DNA of 64,000 nt from Rhodocyclaceae bacterium. GTDB lineage: Bacteria > Pseudomonadota > Gammaproteobacteria > Burkholderiales > Rhodocyclaceae. The stretch spans positions 1 to 64,000 of the forward strand of contig JAGRGD010000064.1 in assembly GCA_020445665.1 (NCBI GenBank), given 5' to 3'. The first letter of the stretch is position 1. Each line of letters opens with the position of its first letter. Both the position numbers and the translations under genes were made by a program. Below are positions 56,276 through 63,598 of the stretch, piece after piece. The notes beneath the pieces are model-generated. The model searched no databases. It was not told where the DNA came from and was given only the letters and a program-made list of their open reading frames with translations.

Positions 56276-56880
56276 GCGCGCCTGGCCGGGTCTGTGGCGT
56301 CGATGAGGCAGGGCGGGGGCCGCTGTGCGGCCCGGTGGTCGCCGCGGCGGTCATTCTCGACCCGGCCCGGCCGATTGCGGGCCTGGCCGATTCGAAAAAG
56401 CTGACGGCTCGCCGCCGGGAGCAACTCGCGGCCGAGATTCGCGAGAAAGCGCTTGCCTGGCACGTAGCCGAGGCCAGCGTCGAGGAAATCGACCGCCTGA
56501 ACATCCTGCACGCCAGCCTGCTGGCCATGCGCCGGGCGATCGAGGCGCTCGCGCCGCCACCCGCGCTGGCCCTCATTGATGGCAACCGCTGCCCCCCGGG
56601 CCTGCTGTGCGAGGCACGGGCGGTGGTCGGTGGCGATGCGCTGGAGCCGGCCATCTCGGCCGCCTCGATCCTCGCCAAGACGGTGCGCGATGCCCAGATG
56701 GTGGCGCTCGACGCGTCCTATCCGCAGTATGGCCTGGCGAGCCACAAGGGTTACCCGACGAAGGCACACCTCGACGCCCTGCGCGTCCATGGGGTGCAGC
56801 CGTTCCACCGCCGCAGCTTCGGCCCGGTGCGCGACATTCTGCAGAACCCGCCCCTGTGGGTGGATGGAGAAACCGGATGA
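56272..56880 (+). CDS. rnhB: Ribonuclease HII
   Basis: 202 residues from a GTG overlapping the lpxB stop. [21 protein letters not shown] with catalytic Asp11-Glu12, [31 protein letters not shown] and [14 protein letters not shown]. Removes ribonucleotides and RNA primers from DNA. Confidence 0.96.
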   Translation: MSAPGRVCGVDEAGRGPLCGPVVAAAVILDPARPIAGLADSKKLTARRREQLAAEIREKALAWHVAEASVEEIDRLNILHASLLAMRRAIEALAPPPALALIDGNRCPPGLLCEARAVVGGDALEPAISAASILAKTVRDAQMVALDASYPQYGLASHKGYPTKAHLDALRVHGVQPFHRRSFGPVRDILQNPPLWVDGETG

Positions 56881-57332
56881 ACTTCCACAACATCGCCCTG
56901 TTCCTGCACCTGATCGGGGTCATCGTCTGGGTCGGGGGCATGGCCTTCGCCTACGTCTGCCTGCGCCCGGCCGCAGGCGCCCTGTCGCCGGCCGACCGGC
57001 TGAGCCTCTGGCGGGGCGTCTTCCAGCGCTTCTTCCCGCTGGTGTGGGTGTCGATCGGGCTGATCCTGTTCTCGGGCATCGGCACCCTGGTCAAGGTCGG
57101 CTTCGCCCACGCACCCATGGCGTGGCACGTGATGATGGTCGTCGGCCTCGTCATGATCGGGGTCTACGTCACCCTCTGGCTCGGCCCCTGGCCCCAGCTA
57201 AAACAGGCAGTCGAGGAACAGGACTGGGCGCGGGGCGCCAAGGCGCTGAACGCGATCCGGCAGCGGGTGGCCCTCAATCTGGGCCTCGGTGCCTTCAACG
57301 TGGCCACCGCGACGCTCGGCCTCGCCTTCTGA
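56877..57332 (+). CDS. CopD-family integral membrane protein
   Basis: 151 residues with about four transmembrane helices: 5-25, 49-69 ([21 protein letters not shown]), 80-100 ([20 protein letters not shown]) and 130-150. The opening [14 protein letters not shown] and central helix pairs resemble CopD/DUF2269-like proteins, with His10 and His83 as possible heme or metal ligands. Function is not established. Overlaps rnhB (ATGA) and the next gene by one base. Confidence 0.75.
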   Translation: MNFHNIALFLHLIGVIVWVGGMAFAYVCLRPAAGALSPADRLSLWRGVFQRFFPLVWVSIGLILFSGIGTLVKVGFAHAPMAWHVMMVVGLVMIGVYVTLWLGPWPQLKQAVEEQDWARGAKALNAIRQRVALNLGLGAFNVATATLGLAF

Positions 57333-58114
57333 TGCAGCAGATCACCTCCCGCGACAATCCGCTGGTCAAGCGGGTCCGTGCGCTGGCGCGCTCGTCCAGG
57401 GAGGTGAAGAAGCAGGGCCTGACACTGCTCGATGGCGACCACCTGCTGCGCGCGGCGCTCGGCGCCGGGCGCAGCGTCGAGCAGGTGCTGCTGTCCGCGT
57501 CCGGCGCGGGTCGCCACGACTACCTCGCGCTCGCCAGCGCAGCGGGCTGCCCCGTTACGCAGTTGCCCGATGCCCTGTTCGCGTCGGTCAGTCCGGTTGA
57601 GTCGCCCAGCGGCATCCTCGCGCTGATGGCGGTACCGGCGTCGCCGGCGCCCGCCGCGAGCGGCACCGTCGTCGTGCTCGACGCGGTCCAGGATGCGGGC
57701 AACCTCGGCACGATCCTCCGGACCGCGGCGGCGGCAGCGGCGTCCCAGGTGTGGCTGACGGATGGCTGCGCCCAGGCGTGGTCACCGAAAGTGCTGCGCG
57801 CCGGCATGGGGGCGCATTTCGCTCTCGAGATCTGTGAGCCCGTGGATGCCGAATCGCGCCTCGTGGAATTCGGTGGCGAAGTGCTGGCCACCGAACTGGG
57901 CGACGGCGCGCGAAGCCTCTACGACTGCGTGCTCGACGAACCGCTGGCGTGGCTCTTCGGCAACGAAGGGCAGGGGTTGAGGCCTGCCCTGTCGGCGCTG
58001 GCGACCCAGCGGGTCCGCATCCCGATGCCTGGGCCGGTGGAGTCCCTCAACGTGGGGGCGGCAGTCGCGATCTGCCTGTTCGAGCAACGCCGCCGATGCG
58101 GCGATGCCCGATGA
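57332..58114 (+). CDS. SpoU-family RNA 2'-O-methyltransferase (TrmH/RlmB-like)
   Basis: 260 residues. An N-terminal L30e-like substrate domain (QQITSRDNPLVKRVRALARS, GLTLLDGDHLLRAAL) and the SpoU catalytic domain: LDAVQDAGNLGTILRTAAA (about 109-127), WLFGNEGQGL and PMPGPVESLNVGAAVAI. Targets tRNA or 23S rRNA ribose; the exact site is not readable. Last gene of the long plus-strand cluster. Confidence 0.88.
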   Translation: MQQITSRDNPLVKRVRALARSSREVKKQGLTLLDGDHLLRAALGAGRSVEQVLLSASGAGRHDYLALASAAGCPVTQLPDALFASVSPVESPSGILALMAVPASPAPAASGTVVVLDAVQDAGNLGTILRTAAAAAASQVWLTDGCAQAWSPKVLRAGMGAHFALEICEPVDAESRLVEFGGEVLATELGDGARSLYDCVLDEPLAWLFGNEGQGLRPALSALATQRVRIPMPGPVESLNVGAAVAICLFEQRRRCGDAR

Positions 58115-58154
58115 GGGCGCGGGCACCGCATCGATGCCCGCGGCGGATTTGCCG

Positions 58155-58367
58155 TCAGGAGTAGACCGTACGGGTGGCCGGCTTGCGGCGCCGGGCAAGG
58201 AAGCGCTCGAGGAGGCGACGCGGCGCCGAGAAGGCGGCGGCGAACGCTCGGGAGAGTTCCTCGCTGCGCATCTGGTGCGCGCGGACGATATAGGAGTTGA
58301 TGCATTCCGGTGTCAGCTCAGGGCTCGTGGCCCGCGCCTCGACCGTGGGGTTGGGTCGATTGCTCAT
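58155..58367 (-). CDS. Small basic protein of unknown function
   Basis: 70 residues, ATG with GGAG 8 nt upstream. Sequence ends in an arginine-rich amphipathic segment (SRAFAAAFSAPRRLLERFLARRRKPATRTVYS) that recalls DUF1127-like small proteins, but the match is only in character. A 6-bp hairpin (58389-58406) lies in its leader. It stands between the cluster above and the biotin genes, on the same strand as bioD. Confidence 0.6.
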   Translation of the reverse strand: MSNRPNPTVEARATSPELTPECINSYIVRAHQMRSEELSRAFAAAFSAPRRLLERFLARRRKPATRTVYS

Positions 58368-58388
58368 GGTGATATCTCCGTACTGTGA

Positions 58389-58406
58389 GCACCGTTTGTG
58401 CGGTGC
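58389..58406 (-). promoter_or_regulatory. Leader hairpin of the small basic protein gene
   Basis: GCACCG (58389-58394), 6-nt loop, CGGTGC (58401-58406): a perfect inverted repeat just upstream of the ribosome-binding site. It may be an operator or an mRNA structure. Confidence 0.3.
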
Positions 58407-58501
58407 AGGATCGCAAGGTACGAGACACCCCCCGATGGCGGCAAACGAAGAATTCTGTCGATACGGTTTGGTTGAACTATTGCATCAAGACGTAACTGGA
58501 T

Positions 58502-59575
58502 TTACATCTCTGATGTATCACCCCTGCCGCGCGCATGGCTGGCAGCCTCGACGACCGACATCCCCGGAAGCACCCCCAGCGCCTCGGCCAGGCCGTTGAC
58601 CCGCGAGACCTTGCCGTTGCCGAAGGCGTCCCGGGCATCTCCGATCCGCGCCGAGTGGTGGCCGTAGCAGGCCGCGGCGAGCCCCTGGGCCTCGAGCATC
58701 GCGAGGGCCGAGATACCGGCACCGTCCTTGCCTTCCCCCGCATCGTTGAAAAAGCACAAGGCCGGGCGAGCGCTGAGGGCGTAGCGGGCGGCGCTGGCAC
58801 CCCCGTGGCTGCCGGTGACGACCACCCGGCCAGAGTGCCCTTCGCCCAGTTCGGCGGCGCTGTCGAGGATTGCGATGGCGGCTGCCGGCGTGGCCGGGGT
58901 CGGGCGTGGCAGCACGAGGCAATCGGCGATTGCGGCCGGATCCCCGTCCACGCGGTGGGGCAGCACACCCAGCCTTGGGCACCCCAGGCGGGCGTCGAGG
59001 GCTGCGATGTTCTCGTCGAAGCGGTTCATCGTGGGATCCACCTGATTGGCGATCCAGCCGGCCAGCGGCAGGCCGCGGGACCGGATGGCCTCTGCGGTCA
59101 GCAGGGCGTGACTGATGCACCCCAAGCGCATGCCCACCACCAGCACCACCGGCGCGGCGAGATCCCGGGCCAGCATCGCGGTGTCGTAGTTCGGCCCGAG
59201 GGGCACCCGGAATCCGCCAACGCCCTCGATCAAGAGCAACTCGCAGCGCTCGGCGAGCCGGTCTGCGGCGGCGAGGATCGGTGCCGGGTGGATCGGGGTG
59301 CCCTCCAGTTCGGCCGCGATGTGCGGCGCGATGGCCTCGCGCAGGCAGACCGGGTTGATGGCCGCGTAGGGCAGCCCGGTCGCTGCGGCGGCAATCAGGG
59401 CCAGCGCATCCTCGTTGTGCCACGCGCCGCCGGCCGGGCGGGCGCCGGCGGCCACCGGCTTCATCCCGACGGCGTCGATGCCGTCTCGGCGCGCCCGGTG
59501 GAGCAGCGCACAGGTGGCGAAGGTCTTGCCGATCTCGGTATCGGTGCCGGCGATGAAGAGTCGGTGGGCAGGCAT
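58502..59575 (-). CDS. bioD: Dethiobiotin synthetase fused to a C-terminal domain of unknown function
   Basis: 357 residues, whereas BioD is normally ~225. Residues 1-225 are BioD: P-loop GTDTEIGKT (10-18), MKPVAAG (38-44), LLIEGVGGFRVPLG (114-127), IANQVDP. After a Pro/Ala linker (223-233) comes a ~120-residue domain with sharp motifs: VVVTGSHGG (251-259), FFNDAGEGKDGAG (275-287), HSARIGDARD (307-316), SRVNGLAEALG (324-334). I do not recognise it. There is no internal frameshift or start suggesting two genes. BioD carboxylates diaminopelargonate to dethiobiotin with ATP; the extra domain could regulate this or be an unrelated enzyme. Start overlaps the bioC stop. Confidence 0.9.
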   Translation of the reverse strand: MPAHRLFIAGTDTEIGKTFATCALLHRARRDGIDAVGMKPVAAGARPAGGAWHNEDALALIAAAATGLPYAAINPVCLREAIAPHIAAELEGTPIHPAPILAAADRLAERCELLLIEGVGGFRVPLGPNYDTAMLARDLAAPVVLVVGMRLGCISHALLTAEAIRSRGLPLAGWIANQVDPTMNRFDENIAALDARLGCPRLGVLPHRVDGDPAAIADCLVLPRPTPATPAAAIAILDSAAELGEGHSGRVVVTGSHGGASAARYALSARPALCFFNDAGEGKDGAGISALAMLEAQGLAAACYGHHSARIGDARDAFGNGKVSRVNGLAEALGVLPGMSVVEAASHARGRGDTSEM

Positions 59576-60363
59576 CAGGTCGGCTTCCTCAGGACCAGGA
59601 GCAGGGCATCGTAGCTGATCGTCACCAGGCCGTCCGGCTGGCGGTAGGCTTCATAGCGGTTCTCGATCGTGCGCCAGGCGCGGCGTCCGAGCAGGCCCTG
59701 GCGGCGGCCGCTGCCGACGCCTTGGGCGCCGGCGGCCTTGATGTCCCGCAGCAGCCCGGCGAGGTCCGGTGCGCGGGCGTTCAGCAGCTGGTGCTCTTCG
59801 CCGAGGACCTCGAGCCGGGCCTGGCCTGCGGCGGCGTGCAGGGCGGCCGGGGACGGGCAGTCCAGTACGTGACGTGCGCCATCGATGCCGTCGAAGGCGT
59901 GGCGCAACTCGGTGAACGTGCCGGGCCCCAGGGTTGCGAGCCAGACGACGCCGCCCGGTCGAAGGACACGGGCGAACTCCGACAGCGCCACGGCCGGGTC
60001 GCACCACTGCAGGCAGAGGCTGGACCAGATACCGCCGAGGCGCGCGTCGCCGACGGGCAGGGCTTCGATATCGCCGGCAACGCAGGGCAGGGCAGGATGC
60101 CGGCCCTGCACCCGCGCGAGCATCGCCGGGGCGATGTCGACACCGACCCACAGGCGGCCCGGGTGGCATGCCGTGAGATGGTCGAGACCGAAGCCGGTGC
60201 CGCAGCCCGCATCGAGCAGCGGGCCTTCCACCGGCGCGTGTTCGGCGGCCAGCGCCGACAGCCGCCGGCAGATTTCGCGCTGGACCGATGCGGCATCGTC
60301 GTAGCCGCCCGCCGCGCGGCCGAAGCGGGTGGCCACGTCGGCATGGGGGGTGCGTTCAGTCAT
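59575..60363 (-). CDS. bioC: Malonyl-ACP O-methyltransferase BioC
   Basis: 262 residues. SAM motifs LLDAGCGTGFGLDHL (about 48-62), WVGVDIAPAML, CVAGDIEALPVGD; C-terminal biosynthesis-specific part ending TISYDALLLVLRKP. Methylates malonyl-ACP so that fatty acid enzymes can build pimeloyl-ACP. Overlaps bioH. Confidence 0.92.
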   Translation of the reverse strand: MTERTPHADVATRFGRAAGGYDDAASVQREICRRLSALAAEHAPVEGPLLDAGCGTGFGLDHLTACHPGRLWVGVDIAPAMLARVQGRHPALPCVAGDIEALPVGDARLGGIWSSLCLQWCDPAVALSEFARVLRPGGVVWLATLGPGTFTELRHAFDGIDGARHVLDCPSPAALHAAAGQARLEVLGEEHQLLNARAPDLAGLLRDIKAAGAQGVGSGRRQGLLGRRAWRTIENRYEAYRQPDGLVTISYDALLLVLRKPT

Positions 60364-61087
60364 CGAGAAAGCCGTCGATCAGTGCGGCGCAGTCCGCGGG
60401 ACGCGACAGCTGCGGCGCATGGCCGCAGTCCTCGAGAAGGGTGAGGCGGGCGTCTGGCAGGGCGTCGGCCAGGGCGGTGGCACCGCTGGCCGGCATCAGC
60501 GCATCGCCGCTGCCGTGAAGCAGCCGGACCGGGCAGGCGATGGCGGCCAGGCGGGGTCCGAGGTCGCTGTCTCTCAGCAGCCGCAGCCCGATCCCCATCG
60601 GCGCGGGATCGGGCGGCAGCGCCGGGAGGCAGCTGCGCAAGGCGGTGGTGACGGCGCGGCGCCGATCATCGCCGACGGCCTGAAGGGCCGTGAAGCGCTT
60701 CATCAGCGCCTGCGGATCACTGGCGAACTCGGCCTGGAAGGCGGCGATGTCCTCGTCGGGCAGGCCGTGGGACCAGCCTGGACGGCGCGCGAACGAGGGC
60801 GAGGTGCCGATCAGCACCAGCCTCCGCACCTGTTGGGGACGCGACGCCGCGAGGGCGATGGCAAGCAGCCCGCCGAGCGACCAGCCGCACAGGTCCACGG
60901 GGCGCGAGGCGGCAGGCAGCATCGCCTCGGCCCAGGCATCGAGCGTTCCGTCGGCTGCCGGGCCGCCGGGATGTCCGGGCAGGGCCGGCGTGAGTCGATC
61001 GCACGGGTCGGAGAGTGCAGCCAGCAGGGGGTGCCAGCTGGCCGGGGTCGTACCCCAGCCGTGGAGCAGCATCAGGGGCGGCCTCAT
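60356..61087 (-). CDS. bioH: Pimeloyl-ACP methyl ester esterase BioH
   Basis: 243 residues from the ATG at 61087 that overlaps the bioF stop (ATGA). Alpha/beta hydrolase: oxyanion motif LLHGWGT (8-14), elbow CGWSLGG (Ser70), Asp in HGSGDALMP and His in EDCGHAPQ. Releases pimeloyl-ACP, ending the BioC-BioH route. Confidence 0.92.
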   Translation of the reverse strand: MRPPLMLLHGWGTTPASWHPLLAALSDPCDRLTPALPGHPGGPAADGTLDAWAEAMLPAASRPVDLCGWSLGGLLAIALAASRPQQVRRLVLIGTSPSFARRPGWSHGLPDEDIAAFQAEFASDPQALMKRFTALQAVGDDRRRAVTTALRSCLPALPPDPAPMGIGLRLLRDSDLGPRLAAIACPVRLLHGSGDALMPASGATALADALPDARLTLLEDCGHAPQLSRPADCAALIDGFLDD

Positions 61088-62244
61088 GACGCAGCCGCCA
61101 GCTCGCCCAGTGCGGCGAGCAGTTGATCCACGTCGGCCCGCGTGTGGGCCGCCGAAAGGGAGATCCGCAGCCGCGCGCTGCCGCGGGGTACCGTCGGCGG
61201 GCGGATGGCCGGCACCCAGATGCCCCGCTCGCGCAGCCCGCTGGCAAGGGCCAGGGCCGAATCGTTGCTGCCGGTGATGAGGGGCTGGATCGGCGTCATC
61301 GAGTCGGCCAGCGTCCACGGGACGTCGGCCAGCCCTTCGCGCAGGCGTGCGACCAACTGCGCGAGCTGCGCCCGCGCCGGGTCGGCGTCCCGCACCAGCC
61401 TTACGGCGCAGAGCAGGGCATGGGCCAGGGCTGGCGGCGCAGCCGTGGTGAAGATGTAGCTGCGGGCCTTCTGGAGCAGCCACTCGATCACCGTCTGGCT
61501 GCCGGCGACAAAGGCGCCAGCGAGCCCGGCGGCCTTGCCCAGGGTGCCGACCAGCACGATGCGCTCCGAGCGCAAGCCGAAGTGGGCCAGCGCGCCGGCG
61601 CCCTCGGGGCCCAGCACGCCCAGGCCGTGGGCGTCGTCGAGGAGCAGCAGGGCGTCATGGCGCTCGGCCAGATCGAGCAGGGCCGGCAGCGGCGCGACAT
61701 CGCCATCCATGCTGAACACGGTGTCGCTGACGATCAGCTTGTGGCGGGCGCTGGACGCTGCGAGGGCGGCCTCGAGGGCCGCGGTGTCGCGATGGGGGTA
61801 GCGTTTGAAGGTGGCGCCAGAGAGCAGGGCGCCATCCACCAGCGAGGCGTGATTGAGCCGGTCGGCAAAGATCGCGTCGCCACGGCCCGCCAGGGCACTG
61901 ACCGCGGCGAGGTTCGCCATGTAGCCGGTGGAAAAGCTCAGGCTGCGGTCACACCCGCACCACGCGGCGAGTTCGGCCTCGAGCTGGTCGTGCGCGGCAT
62001 AGTGGCCGCTGACGAGGTGGGACGCGCCCGATCCGGCGCCCCAGCGGGCCGCCCCTTCGGCGAGGGCCTCGGCCAGCCGAGGGTCGCCCGCCAGGCCGAG
62101 ATAGTCGTTGCTGCAGAAGGCCAGACAGGGCGCGCCATCGACCCGCGCGTGGGGTCCGCAGGGCGTCTCCAGCGTCCGCCGTGCGCGGCGCAGCGACTGA
62201 CGATCCAGCTCGACGAGGTCGTCGCGGAGATCCTGCAGGTACAT
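61084..62244 (-). CDS. bioF: 8-amino-7-oxononanoate synthase
   Basis: 386 residues. LAFCSNDYLGLAGDPRL, GSGASHLVSGHYAAHDQLE, DDAHGLGVLGPEG and the PLP lysine in LVGTLGKAAGLAGAFVAG. Condenses pimeloyl-ACP with alanine. First gene of bioF-bioH-bioC-bioD, all overlapping. Confidence 0.96.
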   Translation of the reverse strand: MYLQDLRDDLVELDRQSLRRARRTLETPCGPHARVDGAPCLAFCSNDYLGLAGDPRLAEALAEGAARWGAGSGASHLVSGHYAAHDQLEAELAAWCGCDRSLSFSTGYMANLAAVSALAGRGDAIFADRLNHASLVDGALLSGATFKRYPHRDTAALEAALAASSARHKLIVSDTVFSMDGDVAPLPALLDLAERHDALLLLDDAHGLGVLGPEGAGALAHFGLRSERIVLVGTLGKAAGLAGAFVAGSQTVIEWLLQKARSYIFTTAAPPALAHALLCAVRLVRDADPARAQLAQLVARLREGLADVPWTLADSMTPIQPLITGSNDSALALASGLRERGIWVPAIRPPTVPRGSARLRISLSAAHTRADVDQLLAALGELAAAS

Positions 62245-62272
62245 GGGGCTGCCAGGGCGTTCGGAAAGTCGA

Positions 62273-62278
62273 ATTTTA
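62273..62278 (-). promoter_or_regulatory. Candidate -10 element for bioF
   Basis: TAAAAT on the minus strand (5 of 6 to consensus), about 30 bp upstream of bioF and just after the terminator at 62311-62333. The -35 region is poor, so an activator or weak expression is possible. Confidence 0.3.
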
Positions 62279-62310
62279 TCCCATGCCCGCGACTGGACTT
62301 CCGGTGAACG

Positions 62311-62333
62311 AAAAACGGGGCCATGGGCCCCGT
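62311..62333 (-). terminator. Rho-independent terminator of the short PEP-CTERM gene
   Basis: On the minus strand ACGGGGCC, loop CAT, GGCCCCGT and U5. It ends the PEP-CTERM transcript before bioF, so bioF needs its own promoter. Confidence 0.85.
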
Positions 62334-62360
62334 CGTGTGATGCGGTCCCGACCTGCTGCG

Positions 62361-62846
62361 TCAGGCGTCGCCGCGCATGCGGCGCTGCGCGGCATAGCCG
62401 AGCATGCCGATGCCTGCGAGGAACAGCGCGTAGGTCTCGGGCTCGGGCACGGCCGTCACGTAGGACTCGAAGCTGTAGGACGAGAACATCGACCCGCCGG
62501 TCGGGAAAACCGGTGCGTAGTAGTAATCGCCCGCGTCGAGGGTGACGCTGGTAAAGCTGGTCTCGTAGGTCGTCGGCGAGAAGATCGTGCCGCTGACGAG
62601 CGAGTCGCTGGCGTCGAACAGACCGAAGCCGAGCATCGGCAGGGTCGAGGCGCCGGTGAAGGTGACGAGGGACTCGGTGCCAAGGGTGAAATCAAAGACA
62701 CCGGCGAAGCTTTCGGGGCCGAAGAGGATCTCGCTGCCACTTTCCACTGCGTCGTGCTCGCCCCCGAAGGACGAGAAGACTGCAGCGTGGGTGGGCGATA
62801 CCGCGAAGGCGGCCGGCAGCAACAGGCACAACAGGCGCTTCTTCAT
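62361..62846 (-). CDS. Short PEP-CTERM protein
   Basis: 161 residues: signal peptide MKKRLLCLLLPAAFAVSPTHA, a compact beta-rich domain (FDFTLGTESLVTFTGASTLPMLGFGLFD; DAGDYYYAPVFPTGG) of the kind seen in small PEP-CTERM (FxDxxx-anchorless) proteins, and the signal VPEPETYALFLAGIGMLGYAAQRRMRG. ATG has AGGAG 8 nt upstream. Known: a similarly small PEP-CTERM protein is needed for flocculation in Zoogloea; the present one may act in EPS retention (inference). It lies inside the biotin locus with its own promoter and terminator. Confidence 0.93.
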   Translation of the reverse strand: MKKRLLCLLLPAAFAVSPTHAAVFSSFGGEHDAVESGSEILFGPESFAGVFDFTLGTESLVTFTGASTLPMLGFGLFDASDSLVSGTIFSPTTYETSFTSVTLDAGDYYYAPVFPTGGSMFSSYSFESYVTAVPEPETYALFLAGIGMLGYAAQRRMRGDA

Positions 62847-62910
62847 CGTGTAACTCCTGTATCTGGGCTTGGAAAGGCTGCGGCATTGCAGCCCTACGGA
62901 CGCTATTTAG

Positions 62911-62924
62911 GCATGCCTCATGCC
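62911..62924 (-). promoter_or_regulatory. Candidate sigma-54 (-24/-12) promoter of short PEP-CTERM gene
   Basis: Minus-strand GGCATGAGGCATGC: GG and GC separated by exactly 10 nt, with 8 of 12 informative positions agreeing with TGGCACG-N4-TTGC. It would start transcription about 50 nt before the ATG at 62846. Confidence 0.45.
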
Positions 62925-62939
62925 GCTCTGGTATTTCAC

Positions 62940-62981
62940 GTGCATTTTTTTACAAACCGATCGAGAGACAAAAAAATGCAC
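62940..62981. repeat. Perfect 12-bp inverted repeat upstream of the PEP-CTERM promoter
   Basis: GTGCATTTTTTT (62940-62951) and AAAAAAATGCAC (62970-62981) with an 18-nt spacer. Centred about 60 bp upstream of the predicted start. It is a plausible enhancer-binding (PrsR-like) site or a terminator-like hairpin. Confidence 0.6.
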
Positions 62982-63319
62982 CAAAAAACAGACAGATACA
63001 GCGTTCCGCATTCCGAAATCCGCACGACAATGTCGTGCTCCGGCGACAGCCCCCTGAAAAACCGTTGGCATTGTGCGCCGCGGTGGTGCGCGCTGCACCA
63101 GCGTGATGCACGTCACGGTGTCGGTGCGCACCGCCGGAGCCCGCGAATAATCCGGTCGTGGGACACACTCGGCGCGTCGACGCAACGGGGGGGGCGGCCA
63201 GGCGGTGCGTCCGTGGCAGAGCGCGCGAAAAGACACGCCCGGATGCGACCGCGGCGGGCGATTACTATTAACACGGCAATCAATACGGCGATTCCAGTCC
63301 AGACGCTTCGCGGCCCCCT
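62982..63319. other. Intergenic sequence without a recognised gene
   Basis: About 340 bp between the inverted repeat and the palindromic element. A short minus-strand frame here has one hydrophobic stretch (WTGIAVLIAVLIVIARRGR, about 63240-63300) but no credible start or ribosome-binding site, so I do not call it a gene. Confidence 0.4.
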
Positions 63320-63562
63320 CGCTCCCTCCCCTTCAATGGGGCGATGGCGGGAATTCGCAAGGCATAGCCTTGCGCCGCCAGAGCGGGCCGGCTGTGCAAA
63401 GCCGGCATTGGACGGGCCGGGGTGGGGATGGGGCAAATCGCGTGACTCAACCCCATCCCCCTCCTGGCCGCCCAGGACTGGCTTTGCACAGCCAGTCCGT
63501 TCCGCGGGCGCGAAGCCGTGCTTCGCGAATTCCCCGCTTCACCCCCCTTGAATGGGGAGGAA
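63320..63562. repeat. Near-palindromic ~240-bp repeat element
   Basis: The two halves mirror around about 63442. Matching blocks: CCTCCCCTTCAATGGGG (from 63325) against CCTTGAATGGGGAGG (63546-63560); GCGGGAATTCGC (63347-63358) against GCGAATTCCCCGC near 63525-63537; GGCTGTGCAAAGCC (63390-63403) against GGCTTTGCACAGCC (63480-63493); GGGGATGGGG (63424-63433) against CCCCATCCCC (63451-63460). Several arms contain smaller hairpins. It is like a REP/MITE-type element and is downstream of bioA, where it could stop transcription. Copies elsewhere are not visible here. Confidence 0.75.
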
Positions 63563-63598
63563 GCCCAGCCCGCAATCGTTACCTGTTTGGTTGCCGGG

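Noticed and set aside
58502..58890. BioD tail as a separate downstream gene or frameshift
   Set aside because: The frame is continuous, with a Pro/Ala linker and no internal start with a ribosome-binding site.
63113..63436. Possible small membrane protein gene on the minus strand
   Set aside because: One hydrophobic stretch but no credible start or ribosome-binding site, and its 5' part lies in the palindromic repeat.
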